DNA of 64,000 bases, from assembly GCF_900109545.1 (NCBI RefSeq), contig NZ_FOAP01000005.1, forward strand, positions 186,001 through 250,000, written 5' to 3'. The stretch is from Stigmatella aurantiaca. Its GTDB lineage: Bacteria; Myxococcota; Myxococcia; Myxococcales; Myxococcaceae. Below, in pieces: positions 55,750 through 64,000 of the stretch (position 1 is its first letter; the number at the start of each line of letters is the position of its first letter). The notes under the pieces are model-generated. The model saw only the letters and a program-made list of their open reading frames with translations, had not been told where the DNA came from and did not search any database. Position numbers and translations under genes: made by a program.

Positions 55750-56643
55750 ATGCCGTCCCACTCCTGTGAGCCTTTGCCTCCGCTGGAGCAGTTCCTGAAC
55801 CATCGGCTCCCGGTCTGGGTGGGACGGTATGGCGGGGCGTCCGCCAAAGCCGCTCCGCGCAAGCTCACCAATACGCATTCCTATGCGGTCATCGTGCTCC
55901 TCACCCGGGGACACTCCCACGTGCGGCACACCGGCGAGCTGGTGCTCCGGGCGGGGGATGTGCACCTCATTCCTCCGGGAGATCCGCATGGCCATGCGCA
56001 CTTCCGGGATGCCCAGGGCTGGGCCCTCGCCTTCCACCCCGAGGCCTTTCCTTCCGAGGAGGGGTGGGGCCAAGAGCGGGGCCTGAAGCTGGGCCCGCTG
56101 CTGCGGGTCCGCGAGGGATGCCACCCGGTCTTGAGGCCTTCCCTTCCCCAGCGCCGGCGCCTGGAGCGGTGGATGCGGCTCATCGAGCAGGAGCTGCTCC
56201 AGGGCGACCGGGGCCACGCGGAGGCCTGCGCGGCGCTCTTGCGGCTGGTGCTCGTCGAGCTGGAGCGGATCGCCACCCCGGCCGCCGTCCCCGAGCCGCC
56301 CAGCTTGAGCCTCGTGCGCCAGGCGCTCACCTATATCGAGGCGCACTGCCTCCAGCCGCTGTCGCTCGCGAGCGTGGCGCGGGCGCTGGGGCGCTCGGGC
56401 CCCCACGTGGCCAGCACCGTGCGGCAGGGCACGGGGCGCACGGTGGGCGAGTGGATCCTCGAATACCGCATGGCCGAGGCCCGGCGGCGGCTCCGGGGCA
56501 CGGACGAGCGGGTGGACATCATCGCCGAGCGGGTGGGCTACGCGGACGTGACGCACTTCATCCGCCTGTTCCGGCGCCTGCACGGCCTCACCCCGGCGGC
56601 CTGGCGGCGCAACGCCACCGCCGGGTATACCCTGCCCTCATGA
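55750..56643 (+). CDS. AraC family transcriptional regulator
   Basis: 297 residues. The N-terminal half is an AraC-type cupin (HSHVRHTGELVLRAGDVHLIPPGDPHGH, metal-like His but used for ligand sensing). The C-terminal ~100 residues hold the two helix-turn-helix units (LSLASVARALGRSGPHVASTVRQGTG and DIIAERVGYADVTHFIRLFRRLHGLTPAAWR). The stop overlaps the next gene by 4 bases (ATGA), so the AraC protein and the spermidine-synthase-like protein are translated together. Confidence 0.93.
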   Translation: MPSHSCEPLPPLEQFLNHRLPVWVGRYGGASAKAAPRKLTNTHSYAVIVLLTRGHSHVRHTGELVLRAGDVHLIPPGDPHGHAHFRDAQGWALAFHPEAFPSEEGWGQERGLKLGPLLRVREGCHPVLRPSLPQRRRLERWMRLIEQELLQGDRGHAEACAALLRLVLVELERIATPAAVPEPPSLSLVRQALTYIEAHCLQPLSLASVARALGRSGPHVASTVRQGTGRTVGEWILEYRMAEARRRLRGTDERVDIIAERVGYADVTHFIRLFRRLHGLTPAAWRRNATAGYTLPS

Positions 56644-57335
56644 AGCCTTGGGAGGTCCTCGCGCGCGCGCCCGTGCCCGGCGGCAAGGGTGAATTCGTGC
56701 TGCACCACCGGGATGGCGAGTTCGTCATCCGGGTGAACGGCCTGGAGCTCATGTCCTCGCGCGTCCACGGCTCCGAGGAGGAGCTGGCGCGGCGCGGCTG
56801 CGAGGGCCTGCGCGCCACGCCCGGGGCCCGCGTCCTCGTGGGAGGCCTGGGGCTGGGCTACACGCTGCGGGCCACGCTGGATGTCCTGGCCGAGGACGCG
56901 CAGGTGGTCGTCGCCGAGCTGGCCCCGGCCATCGTCGCGTGGAACCAGGGCCCCCTGGCCCCCCTGGCGGGTGAGCCCCTGAAGGATGGGCGCGTGCGCG
57001 TGGAGACCGCGGACGTGAAGCGGGTGATGCGCGGCGGCGGGCCGTGGGATGCCATCCTGCTCGATGTGGACAATGGCCCCTCGGGGCTGACCCAGCCCTC
57101 CAACGCGGGCCTCTATGACAGCGCGGGGCTCGCCACGGCCCACGCGGCCCTGAAGCCCGGCGGGGTGCTGGCCGTGTGGAGCGCGAGCCCCGATGAGCGC
57201 TTCACCCGCAGGCTCGAACAGGCGGGCTTCACGGCCGAGCTGCATTCGAGCCGTGCCGGCAAGGGCCGGGGCACACGCCACACGCTGTTTCTGGCCCGGC
57301 GGCGCCGGGCGAAGCGTCAGGGCAGCGCGCTGTAG
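56640..57335 (+). CDS. Spermidine synthase-like protein
   Basis: 231 residues with a Rossmann fold of the spermidine synthase/methyltransferase class: VLVGGLGLGYTLRATLD (nucleotide loop), VVVAELAPAIVAWNQ (acidic end of strand 2), WDAILLDVDNGP. The Asp pair that holds the aminopropyl donor in true spermidine synthases is only partly preserved (LLDVDNGP), so polyamine synthesis is not certain. Its stop overlaps the convergent phosphodiesterase gene by 19 bases. Confidence 0.8.
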   Translation: MKPWEVLARAPVPGGKGEFVLHHRDGEFVIRVNGLELMSSRVHGSEEELARRGCEGLRATPGARVLVGGLGLGYTLRATLDVLAEDAQVVVAELAPAIVAWNQGPLAPLAGEPLKDGRVRVETADVKRVMRGGGPWDAILLDVDNGPSGLTQPSNAGLYDSAGLATAHAALKPGGVLAVWSASPDERFTRRLEQAGFTAELHSSRAGKGRGTRHTLFLARRRRAKRQGSAL

Positions 57336-58837
57336 TCCAGCTCCGCGCCCTGCGCGCCGGGAGCCCGGTGCACCCCACGCTTGCGCAGGTGGGCCTCCAG
57401 GCGCGGGAAGAGCTCGAGCAGGGTGTCCGAGCGCACGGCGGCGGGCAGCTCGCGCTCCTCGGACACCAGCGCGGCCACGCTGCCCACGGCATCCATCGCC
57501 CCGTGGCTGCCCGCCGTGCCCGTCTCGTTCAGGCTGCTGATGGGCGCCTTGAAGCCCACCGACATGAACTCGGGCCGGAAGGACACCACCGCGTCGGCGG
57601 GGAACTTCACGCTGATGGGCTCGAACGCCGTCCGCGCCCGGAAGAAGAAGTCCGGATAGGTGCGGTCCACGCTCAGGGCGAAGAGGGCCTCGTCGCTGAA
57701 CACTCCATGGCGCGCGCCGGGGGCGAAGGACACGGGCAGGTCCAGCGCCTCCCAGTCCCCCTCGGCCGGGAGCCAGTACTGGTCCGTGGCGGCCTCGTAG
57801 CCAAAGCTCACCGCAAGCGCGCCCTCCCGCCAGACATTCACCCAGACAAGCCCCTCGGGGTAATCCGGCGCGGGAGGCTGTCCCCGCGCGAAGACGAGGT
57901 CCGCCGCAGCACAGGTGGACGCCAAGCGCGACACCTCGTCCAGCTTCTCCGGACGGGCATGCATCGAGACATAGGTGGTGCGGGTGTGGAGGATGGTCAC
58001 CGCCGCGGGCCCCGGCTCCCGGTCCGCGTCCTTGAGCGAGTCCACGGACACCACGCCCGCGGCCTCGAGCTGGTCCCGGAAGTCCACGACGTTGGCGATG
58101 GGCTTCTTCACGCCATCCATCCCGTGGTCTCCAAACAGGGTGAAGACGAAGGTGCGCTCGGGGTGGTTGCGCTTGAACTCATCGATGCGCTGGCCCAAGG
58201 ACACGAGCGCCTCCACCACGTCCGCCTCGGAGCGGATGTGCCCGATGACGTCCGCCTCCAGCACGTAGGCGGAGAAGTCCGACTGGGTCTCGCTGCGCCC
58301 GGCCAGCGCCACGAAGAGGTTGTCGAGCCCCCGGTAATAGCCATACACCGGCCGGTCATAGCTCCAGAGCGCATCGAGGTAGGCCGTCGCGTGGTAGTCG
58401 AACGCGTCGTAATACGACGGCGTCAGGGCGTAGTCCGGCACCATGAAGGAGACGCCCTCCAGGGGCGGCACCAGGTGCACGAGCATTCCTCCCAGCGCCT
58501 TGTTGTAGACCTTGTCTTTGAGGGGATCGTAATGGCCGTACTCGTACCCCGCGAAGCGCTCCGCATGGAGGATGCGCGACCAGCTCGCATCGCTGGTGGC
58601 CGGAAACATCGGGATGAAGCGCGCGAGGTTCCAGTCCTGGAAGGCACCCCGCTCCCGCGCCTGCACCACCGCGCGGTGGCCCAGCCCATCCAGCCCCAGG
58701 TACACGTGCACCACGGGGTTCCGGTCCGGGTCGCCCCGGGCGGGAATGCTGTTCATCAGCGCGTAGTGCTCCCAGTCGCAGGAAGCGGCGGGGGCGGCGA
58801 GCAGCCCCAGGGCCAGCACGGACAGAAGGCGCTTCAC
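57317..58837 (-). CDS. Alkaline phosphatase-superfamily lipoprotein (phosphodiesterase type)
   Basis: 506 residues. A signal ends at APAASCDW, with Cys as a lipidation candidate. The catalytic metal motifs of the nucleotide pyrophosphatase/phosphodiesterase branch are seen: YLGLDGLGH (first Asp), FPATSDASW (nucleophile Thr/Ser), FGDHGMDG (Asp-His) and GSHGAMD (late His). A substrate such as a phosphodiester or phosphonate at the cell surface is likely. The start is GTG 58837, overlapping the barrel gene's stop by 4 bases, so the two are coupled. Confidence 0.88.
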   Translation of the reverse strand: MKRLLSVLALGLLAAPAASCDWEHYALMNSIPARGDPDRNPVVHVYLGLDGLGHRAVVQARERGAFQDWNLARFIPMFPATSDASWSRILHAERFAGYEYGHYDPLKDKVYNKALGGMLVHLVPPLEGVSFMVPDYALTPSYYDAFDYHATAYLDALWSYDRPVYGYYRGLDNLFVALAGRSETQSDFSAYVLEADVIGHIRSEADVVEALVSLGQRIDEFKRNHPERTFVFTLFGDHGMDGVKKPIANVVDFRDQLEAAGVVSVDSLKDADREPGPAAVTILHTRTTYVSMHARPEKLDEVSRLASTCAAADLVFARGQPPAPDYPEGLVWVNVWREGALAVSFGYEAATDQYWLPAEGDWEALDLPVSFAPGARHGVFSDEALFALSVDRTYPDFFFRARTAFEPISVKFPADAVVSFRPEFMSVGFKAPISSLNETGTAGSHGAMDAVGSVAALVSEERELPAAVRSDTLLELFPRLEAHLRKRGVHRAPGAQGAELDYSALP

Positions 58838-59577
58838 AGGTACACCCCCAGCGCCAGCAGCGGGCTGCCCTGACGGCCGTCCTTCATGAAGCGGTAGAAG
58901 TAGCCCAGCTTCAGCTCGAACCAGCTCCGCCGGTAGCGGTAGGAGCCGCCCAGGCTGAAGAAGTCATGGTTCCAGTACCCCACCTCGCCCAGGTGCAAGG
59001 ACACCGAGTGGTGCTGGAGCGCGAGCACCTCGGCCACCCCGGTGGTGCCCAGCACGGCGCGGTTCTCGAAGGGGCCCGGGTCGAACATGCTCATCACCGT
59101 GGCGGTGCCGTGCAGGTAGAGCCACGGCGTGAGGGCATACGAGGCCGTGGCCCCAATGGGGATGACGGTGAGCGTGGAGTCGCTCGTGTCCACGCGGGAG
59201 ACGTAGTTGCTGGAGACGAAGGCCTCCCCCGCCCCGGGCAGGAACACCAGCACCTCCGCGTGGGCCGCCACCGAGAGCCGCTCCTCGGACAGCAGCCGCA
59301 CCTTCGCGTGGCCGTTGAGGGTCCGGAAGACGAAGAAAAACGGATGGACGCCCACCTGCGCCACGTCGAAGAGGCCCAGCTCCGCCTGGCTGGAGCCCAG
59401 GTACAGCCCCCGGTGCCGCAGCAGGAAGCCGGTGTTCTCCCAGAGCGGGTAGAGCGAGGTGAGCGCCGGAGTGGGCTCTGGAGTAGGCTCTGGAGTGGGC
59501 TCCGGGGGCGTCTGGGCCTGGGCCCTCCCCACGGAGACGAGGCACAGCATCAGGAGCAGGAGACGGGCGAAAGACAT
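58834..59577 (-). CDS. Outer-membrane barrel-like protein with PEPT linker
   Basis: 247 residues. Signal peptide (ARLLLLMLCLVSVGRAQAQ), then a (PEPT)3 linker, then a beta-rich part with HHSVSLHLGEVGYWNHDFFSLGGSYRYRRSWFELKLGYFYRF, ending LALGVYL, a strand-type end. It is coupled to the phosphodiesterase lipoprotein gene and probably lies in the outer membrane beside it. No family recognised. Confidence 0.7.
   Translation of the reverse strand: MSFARLLLLMLCLVSVGRAQAQTPPEPTPEPTPEPTPALTSLYPLWENTGFLLRHRGLYLGSSQAELGLFDVAQVGVHPFFFVFRTLNGHAKVRLLSEERLSVAAHAEVLVFLPGAGEAFVSSNYVSRVDTSDSTLTVIPIGATASYALTPWLYLHGTATVMSMFDPGPFENRAVLGTTGVAEVLALQHHSVSLHLGEVGYWNHDFFSLGGSYRYRRSWFELKLGYFYRFMKDGRQGSPLLALGVYL
59471..59506 (-). 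repeat. 12-bp tandem repeat encoding PEPT units
   Basis: Three 12-bp units (GTGGGCTCTGGA, GTAGGCTCTGGA, GTGGGCTCCGGG on the plus strand) encode Pro-Glu-Pro-Thr repeats in the linker of the barrel protein. Such in-frame minisatellites can vary in copy number between strains without shifting the frame. Confidence 0.8.
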
Positions 59578-59649
59578 CACAATCGCCCATCCAACCGTGC
59601 GCGCCCCGTCGTTGCAATGGCTCTCAGCCGCCCGCCTCCGGAGGTCCGG

Positions 59650-60735
59650 CTACAGCGCGGGCCGGGCGCCCCGGAGGAACGCGGAGAGCTTCTCGTAGGC
59701 CTCGGCCAGCGCCGGAATGGGCGCGCTCTCGTTGGCCTGGTGGGCCTGGGCCGTCTCCCCGGGGCCGTAGTTCACCGCGTCCACGCCCCACTCCCCGAAC
59801 CGGGCCACATCCGTCCAGGCCTGCTTCGAGGCCGCGGGCAGCCCCGTCAGCGCCAGGAGCTGGCGGTACAGGGCGTTGTCCGCGCACACACGGCCACTGG
59901 GAGAAAGGTCCGTGAAGCTCACCTCCGCCCGCCCCGCCACCAGCGCCATCACGTCTTCCTGCGCTTGGACGACGGAGCGGCCCGGGGCGAAGCGGTAGTT
60001 GAGGTTCAGCTCCAGCGAGTCCGGCACCACGTTGCGCGCGCGGCCCCCGCTCGCCATTGTCACGCTCATCACCTCGTAGAAGGGGAAGCCGGCGTGCATC
60101 ACCTCCACGCGCTGGCGCCCGAGCAGCTCCGTGAGCAGGGGCCCCGCCTTGTGAATGGCGTTCTCGCCCTGCCACGGCCGCGCCGAGTGCGCGTTACGCC
60201 CCGTGAACTTCAGCGTGGCGTGCAGCGTTCCCACGCATCCCACCTGCACCAGCCCGTCCGTGGGCTCCATGGCGATGCCGAAGCGGATCTTCCGCAGCGC
60301 CGGGTACGCGTCGAACAGCGGGCCCAGCCCGCTCTCCACATAGGGCCCCTCCTCGCGCTCATAGAGGATGAGCCCGAGGTTCACCGGCAGCTCGCGCAGG
60401 GGCAGGTCCTCCGCCAGCGCCATCATCACCGCCAGGCCGCCCTTCATGTCCGAGGCGCCCAGCCCGAACACCCGCTCGCCCTCGAGCCGCGCCTCCTTGT
60501 TGCTCGGGTGCCCGGGCACGGTGTCCAGGTGCCCCACCAGCGCGACCGTGGGCCGGGGGTCTTCCAGGCGCCCGACGTACAGCGAGTGCCCTACCCGGAA
60601 CACCTCGTCGCGGGGGAAGCGCTCCAGCGCCCACCGCTCCACGTGATCCGCGAGGGGCCCCTCGTCTCCGATGGGGCTGGCGATACGGCACAGCGAGAGC
60701 GTGGACTGGGCAAGACGCGCGGCAAGCTGGGACAT
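59650..60735 (-). CDS. dapE: Succinyl-diaminopimelate desuccinylase (M20 family)
   Basis: 361 residues. M20 metal-site motifs are VGHLDTVPG (His, Asp), GLGASDMKGG (Asp), YEREEGP (Glu pair; catalytic base and ligand) and the late His in HQANE. The wording GLGASDMKGGLAVMM is that of the DapE type found in actinobacteria and myxobacteria. It releases succinate from N-succinyl-LL-DAP in lysine and cell-wall synthesis. The ATG at 60735 is taken because upstream in-frame codons look non-coding. dapD is two genes upstream on the same strand. Confidence 0.88.
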   Translation of the reverse strand: MSQLAARLAQSTLSLCRIASPIGDEGPLADHVERWALERFPRDEVFRVGHSLYVGRLEDPRPTVALVGHLDTVPGHPSNKEARLEGERVFGLGASDMKGGLAVMMALAEDLPLRELPVNLGLILYEREEGPYVESGLGPLFDAYPALRKIRFGIAMEPTDGLVQVGCVGTLHATLKFTGRNAHSARPWQGENAIHKAGPLLTELLGRQRVEVMHAGFPFYEVMSVTMASGGRARNVVPDSLELNLNYRFAPGRSVVQAQEDVMALVAGRAEVSFTDLSPSGRVCADNALYRQLLALTGLPAASKQAWTDVARFGEWGVDAVNYGPGETAQAHQANESAPIPALAEAYEKLSAFLRGARPAL

Positions 60736-60799
60736 GGCAATCCCGCACCCTAGCGCACCCCACTCCGGGAAGCCGCTGTTCTCCCTCACCGCCCGTGGG

Positions 60800-61441
60800 T
60801 CAACTTCCCCCGGGCTCCCCAAGCTCCTCGTCGAAGCTCGCCACGCCCTCCAGCAGGGTGGCAGCCGTGCAATCAGGCCCCTCCAGCGCGGTGAAGCTGT
60901 GGGCGCTGCCCTCCTCCCGCTCCAGCACCTCGCCCGGCCAGAACTCGCGGCCCGAATTCTCGCGGATGCCGCCCTCCAGCAAAAAATTCCACTCACGCCC
61001 CAAATGGGTGTGCTGGGGAAAGCGGGCCCCGGGCTGCATCCGCACGAAGGCCGCCAGCATCCCCGCCTTCGCAGGGCCGGTCTCCACCGGCAGCAGCCGG
61101 ATGCCCCGGGTGGGCCCCGGCACCCATGCCTCGGGGGTGTCCAGGGACATCAGCAGGCGCTGGGCCTGCTCTTCCGGAACATCGAAGAACGCGGCGATCT
61201 CCTTGCCGAAGCGCTGGAAGCGCCCAGGCCCTTCCATCTCGTGAAGGATGCGGTCCAGAACGCCCGGGGGTGGGTCCTCCGGCACCGTCAGCGTGTCCAA
61301 TCCCTCCAGCGTGGCGGAGAGCCGGCTGGCTTCCGCGCGGCAGCGCTCGCACGTGGCCAGGTGCTGCTCGGCAGCCCGCTGCTCGGCGGCAGGCAGGGTG
61401 CAAAGCAGCAGGTCAGGAAGAATGTCATCCAGGTGGTTCAT
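60800..61441 (-). CDS. ChrR-like cupin anti-sigma factor
   Basis: 213 residues. N-terminal zinc anti-sigma domain with His3 and HLATCERC (His, Cys, Cys), then a cupin with HTHLGREWNFLLEGG and GSAHSFTA, giving the His-His-Glu-His metal set of ChrR. ChrR proteins hold an ECF sigma factor and let it go when singlet oxygen or peroxide acts on the cupin. No ECF sigma gene is next to it; its neighbours are dapD and dapE (gaps 60 and 64 bases). It may act on a distant sigma factor. Confidence 0.85.
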   Translation of the reverse strand: MNHLDDILPDLLLCTLPAAEQRAAEQHLATCERCRAEASRLSATLEGLDTLTVPEDPPPGVLDRILHEMEGPGRFQRFGKEIAAFFDVPEEQAQRLLMSLDTPEAWVPGPTRGIRLLPVETGPAKAGMLAAFVRMQPGARFPQHTHLGREWNFLLEGGIRENSGREFWPGEVLEREEGSAHSFTALEGPDCTAATLLEGVASFDEELGEPGGS

Positions 61442-61501
61442 CGGGTCACGTCCAGACGTTGCCCTCTGTACGGATGGTGTTTCGTCGTGGATTTCCCTGA
61501 G

Positions 61502-62326
61502 TCACACCGCCACCGCGAAGTCGCGCAGCGCGGCGTTGAGGCTGGTCTTCTGGTCCGTGCTCTTCGTCCGTTGACCAATGATGAGCGCGCAAGGAACACC
61601 ATACTTCCCCGAGGGAAACTGTTTCTCTCGCATTCCTGGGATGACCACGCTTCGCGCGGGCACGCGGCCTTTGTGAATGCGCTCCTCGGGGCCGGTGACG
61701 TCAATGATTTGCGTGGAGGCGGTGAGCACCACGTTGGCGCCCAGCACGGCCTCCTCCTCCACCACCACGCCCTCGACGACGATGCAACGGCTGCCAATGA
61801 AAGCGCCGTCCTCGATGATGACGGGCGAGGCGGTAGGCGGCTCGAGCACGCCGCCCAGCCCGACGCCGCCGGACAGGTGCACGTTGCGGCCCACCTGCGC
61901 GCAGCTGCCCACCGTGGCCCAGGTGTCCACCATGGTGCCCGCGCCCACGCGGGCGCCAATGTTCACGTAGCCGGGCATCACCACGGCGCCCTTCTCCACG
62001 AAGGCGCCATAGCGCACCACGCCCGGAGGCACCACGCGCACGCCCGCGGCCTCCAGCCCCTTCTTCAGGGGGACCTTGTCGTGGAACTCGAAGGGCCCCA
62101 CCTCCATCACCTGCATCTGCGACACGGCGAAGTACAGGAGGATGGCCTCCTTCACCCAGGCGTTGACGCGCCAGCCCTCGGGGCCCTTCTCCGCCACGCG
62201 CAGCGTGCCCGCGTCCAGCAGGGCCAGCGTCTCACGCACGGCGGCGGCATACGCCTCTTCCTTCAGCCTCGTCCGGTCGGCGAATGCCTCGGACACCTTC
62301 TGGGACAGTGCTTCCATGGAGGACAT
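61502..62326 (-). CDS. dapD: Tetrahydrodipicolinate N-succinyltransferase
   Basis: 274 residues, the normal length. An N-terminal helical domain (EALSQKVSEAFADRTRLK) precedes a left-handed beta-helix of hexapeptide repeats (GAFVEKGAVVMPGYVNIGARVGAG in pieces VMPGYVNIGA, VGAGTMVDTWATVGSC, GRNVHLSGGVGLGGVLEP). It adds succinyl from succinyl-CoA to tetrahydrodipicolinate in lysine/DAP synthesis and fits with dapE downstream. The ATG at 62326 is chosen; Met at 62317 is an alternative. Confidence 0.95.
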   Translation of the reverse strand: MSSMEALSQKVSEAFADRTRLKEEAYAAAVRETLALLDAGTLRVAEKGPEGWRVNAWVKEAILLYFAVSQMQVMEVGPFEFHDKVPLKKGLEAAGVRVVPPGVVRYGAFVEKGAVVMPGYVNIGARVGAGTMVDTWATVGSCAQVGRNVHLSGGVGLGGVLEPPTASPVIIEDGAFIGSRCIVVEGVVVEEEAVLGANVVLTASTQIIDVTGPEERIHKGRVPARSVVIPGMREKQFPSGKYGVPCALIIGQRTKSTDQKTSLNAALRDFAVAV

Positions 62327-62376
62327 GGGCCCTTATGAAGCACAAATCCGTCCCGTCCGCCGCATTCCTGGGCGGC

Positions 62377-62691
62377 TCAGGCGGGCGCCTGTCCCGTGAC
62401 GGAAGGCTCGGCGAGCGGGTGGATGTGGGTGACCACCTCATGGTGGGAAGCCTGTCCCGCGGGATGGATGGGCGCCGGGGAGCCACCGGCCACAATCACC
62501 CCCCGCCCCGTCACCCGGGTCACCCGGTCCAGGGGGACCTTGAACTCGCGGCGCGAGAAGCGCCAGGGCCGCACGTAGAGCGCCTCGCGGCCAATCACCC
62601 TCACCCGTCCCAGCCGCGAGCCATCCTCGGTCTGCACGCGCATGCCAGACTGGATGGAGCGCCGCTCCAACGGGGAATCGGTCCATGCCAT
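62377..62691 (-). CDS. Small DUF2171/PRC-barrel-like protein
   Basis: 104 residues. RSIQSGMRVQTEDGSRLGRV, then YVRPWRFSRREFKVPLDRVTRVTGRGVIV form a small beta-barrel of the PRC-barrel/DUF2171 type, often membrane- or RNA-associated. The C-terminal 30 residues are His- and Pro-rich. The ATG is at 62691. A 50-base gap separates its stop from the dapD start, so it may head that transcription unit. Confidence 0.7.
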   Translation of the reverse strand: MAWTDSPLERRSIQSGMRVQTEDGSRLGRVRVIGREALYVRPWRFSRREFKVPLDRVTRVTGRGVIVAGGSPAPIHPAGQASHHEVVTHIHPLAEPSVTGQAPA

Positions 62692-62797
62692 GGGCTACCT
62701 CCTCTCCGAGAAAGGTGGGGAGGTCCGGGAGCACCGCATAGCCAGGAGCCTCCTCCCAGGCCCCTGGTTGGCCGGGTGCCTGGAGAGGGGCGGGGTC

Positions 62798-64000
62798 TCA
62801 GTGCAGGGGAGCGGGCTCGTTGTCCCCGGCCCTGCGGACCGGGAATGCCGCCGCGTCTTCCTCTTTGGCCACCGGCGGGACGGTGGGCAGGGTGCGCTGC
62901 ATGGACGGCAGCTTCTGGGGGTGCAGCCCGGTGATGAGCCGCACGTCCCGCCGCCGCGTGAGGTACGTGTATGCCCACTGCACCAGGACGACCGCCTTGT
63001 TGCGGAAGCCCACCAGGAAGGTCAGGTGGATGCCCAGCCACATGGACCAGGCCAGGAAGCCGCGCACGCGGACCTTGTCGAAGAGCACGCCAATCGCCGA
63101 GCCCCGGCCGATGACGGCGAAGGAGCCCTTGTCCACGTAGTGGAATGGCTCCATGGGCTTGCCTTCGAGCCGCAGGCGGATGTTCTTCGCCACGTGCTTG
63201 CCCATCTGCATGGCCGCCGGGGCGATGCCGGGCACGGGCTTGCCGTCCTGAAGGAGCGAGGCCAGGTCGCCAATCACGAAGACATCCTCGTGGCCGGGCA
63301 CGTGGAGCGTGGGCTCGACCTTGACCCGGCCCGCCCTGTCCAGCGGCACCCCGAGCGTGCGGGCCAGCGGGGAGGCGGCCACGCCGGCGCCCCAGAGCAC
63401 CGTGCGCGCCGCGATGCGGGTGTCTCCCACGCTCACGCCCATGTCATCCATGGCGGTGACCATCGTGCCGGTGCGCACCTCCACGCCCAGGTTCTCCAGG
63501 TCCCGGCGCGCGCGCTCGGACAGCTCCTCCGGATAGGTGTTGAGCACCCGGGGCAGCCCCTCCAGCAGGAGCACGCGGGCCTTGGAGACGTCGACGCGGC
63601 GGTACTCCTTGGGCAGCGAGTGCCGGGTCATGTACGCCAGCGCCCCGGCCAGCTCCACGCCCGTGGGGCCCGCGCCCACGATGACGAAAGTGAGCCACTC
63701 GCGCTGGCGCGCGGGATCCGGCTCCCGCTCCGCCGCCTCCAGCGCCACCAGGATGCGCTCGCGGATGTTGCGCGCATCGTCGATGGTTTTGAGGCCCGGG
63801 GCGAACTGGCTCCACTCCGGGTGGCCAAAGTACGAGTGCGTGGCGCCCGCGGCGAGCACCAGCGTGTCATAGGCGATCTCTCCGCCCCCGCACACGAGCA
63901 CCTTGCGCTGCAGGTCCACCGACTGAGCCTCGGCGAGCAGCACGGTGGTGTTCTGGCCCTTGAGCACGGAGCGGATGGGCGTGGCGATCTCCCCCGGGCT
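62798..64000 (-). CDS. Type II NADH dehydrogenase, N-terminus beyond the window
   Basis: The frame stays open to base 64000, so about the first 30-50 residues, including the first FAD loop, are missing; 400 residues are visible. Seen are TLVLAAGATHSYFGHPEW, the NADH-binding FVIVGAGPTGVELAGALA, GRVKVEPTLHVPGHEDVFVIGDLA (FAD-binding GD) and the membrane-facing helix WSMWLGIHLTFLVGFRNKAVVLVQW. It passes electrons from NADH to quinone without pumping protons. A Pro/Ala-rich tail ends the protein. Confidence 0.95.
   Translation of the reverse strand, partial: SPGEIATPIRSVLKGQNTTVLLAEAQSVDLQRKVLVCGGGEIAYDTLVLAAGATHSYFGHPEWSQFAPGLKTIDDARNIRERILVALEAAEREPDPARQREWLTFVIVGAGPTGVELAGALAYMTRHSLPKEYRRVDVSKARVLLLEGLPRVLNTYPEELSERARRDLENLGVEVRTGTMVTAMDDMGVSVGDTRIAARTVLWGAGVAASPLARTLGVPLDRAGRVKVEPTLHVPGHEDVFVIGDLASLLQDGKPVPGIAPAAMQMGKHVAKNIRLRLEGKPMEPFHYVDKGSFAVIGRGSAIGVLFDKVRVRGFLAWSMWLGIHLTFLVGFRNKAVVLVQWAYTYLTRRRDVRLITGLHPQKLPSMQRTLPTVPPVAKEEDAAAFPVRRAGDNEPAPLH

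Noticed and set aside
59471-59506. CRISPR-like repeat
   Set aside because: Three 12-bp in-frame units without spacers encode a PEPT linker. No CRISPR array exists in the window.

Overview
This window looks like chromosomal DNA of a myxobacterium, probably Cystobacterineae (the Stigmatella, Cystobacter, Archangium and Myxococcus side). That is inferred from very GC-rich codon use, frequent GTG and TTG starts, a Ser/Thr kinase with a PEGA domain, an FHA protein, many lipoproteins and beta-barrels with no named family, an HK97-fold encapsulin system and a two-domain geosmin synthase. I see no rRNA, tRNA, CRISPR array, insertion sequence or prophage. Both ends cut a gene: a histidine kinase on the left and a type II NADH dehydrogenase on the right.

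Layout. 1-9.1 kb: histidine kinase end, MerR/TipAS regulator with its own operator, DJ-1/PfpI protein, a large secreted subtilase with six Ig-like modules, and a CPA1 Na+/H+ antiporter coupled to a TrkA protein carrying a cyclic-nucleotide domain. 9.2-20.4 kb: cupin, outer-membrane barrel, phospholipase D family enzyme, a V4R-like protein with a heme-oxygenase-like diiron protein, an ECF sigma/anti-sigma/exported-protein operon, a tail-anchored protein, and hemF with neighbours. 20.5-30.3 kb: esterase, an AttEFGH-like ABC/FtsX/CrtC-like export set, a CPA2 antiporter with tandem USP domains followed by an XRE-EIIANtr regulator whose phospho-histidine is replaced, and a sugar porter. 30.5-44.5 kb: FHA protein, glycerol kinase, pterin dehydratase, Fur-box-controlled tonB-PepSY pair, Ser/Thr kinase, zinc-ribbon protein, LLM-class oxidoreductase, and an alcohol dehydrogenase divergent from a LysR regulator.

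44.5-49.7 kb is the standout. Three minus-strand genes spaced 32 and 47 bp apart encode a geosmin synthase-type bifunctional terpene cyclase and two different family 2B encapsulin shell proteins (HK97-like fold with an inserted cyclic-nucleotide-binding domain). The simplest reading is a protein nanocompartment that packages a volatile-terpene cyclase. The cyclase carries the same short SAAR motif in its interdomain linker and in its C-terminal tail, which makes these candidate shell-targeting peptides. Both shell proteins have a degraded nucleotide-binding cassette.

49.8-64 kb: a DUF5107-TPR protein, a repeat lipoprotein, an AraC regulator with a spermidine-synthase-like protein, a phosphodiesterase-type lipoprotein with a barrel partner, a lysine/diaminopimelate cluster (dapD, a ChrR-like cupin anti-sigma protein, dapE), a small DUF2171-like protein and the NADH dehydrogenase.

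All product calls come from reading motifs in the translated sequence. No database search was run. Start codons were chosen mostly from Shine-Dalgarno spacing and family N-termini.
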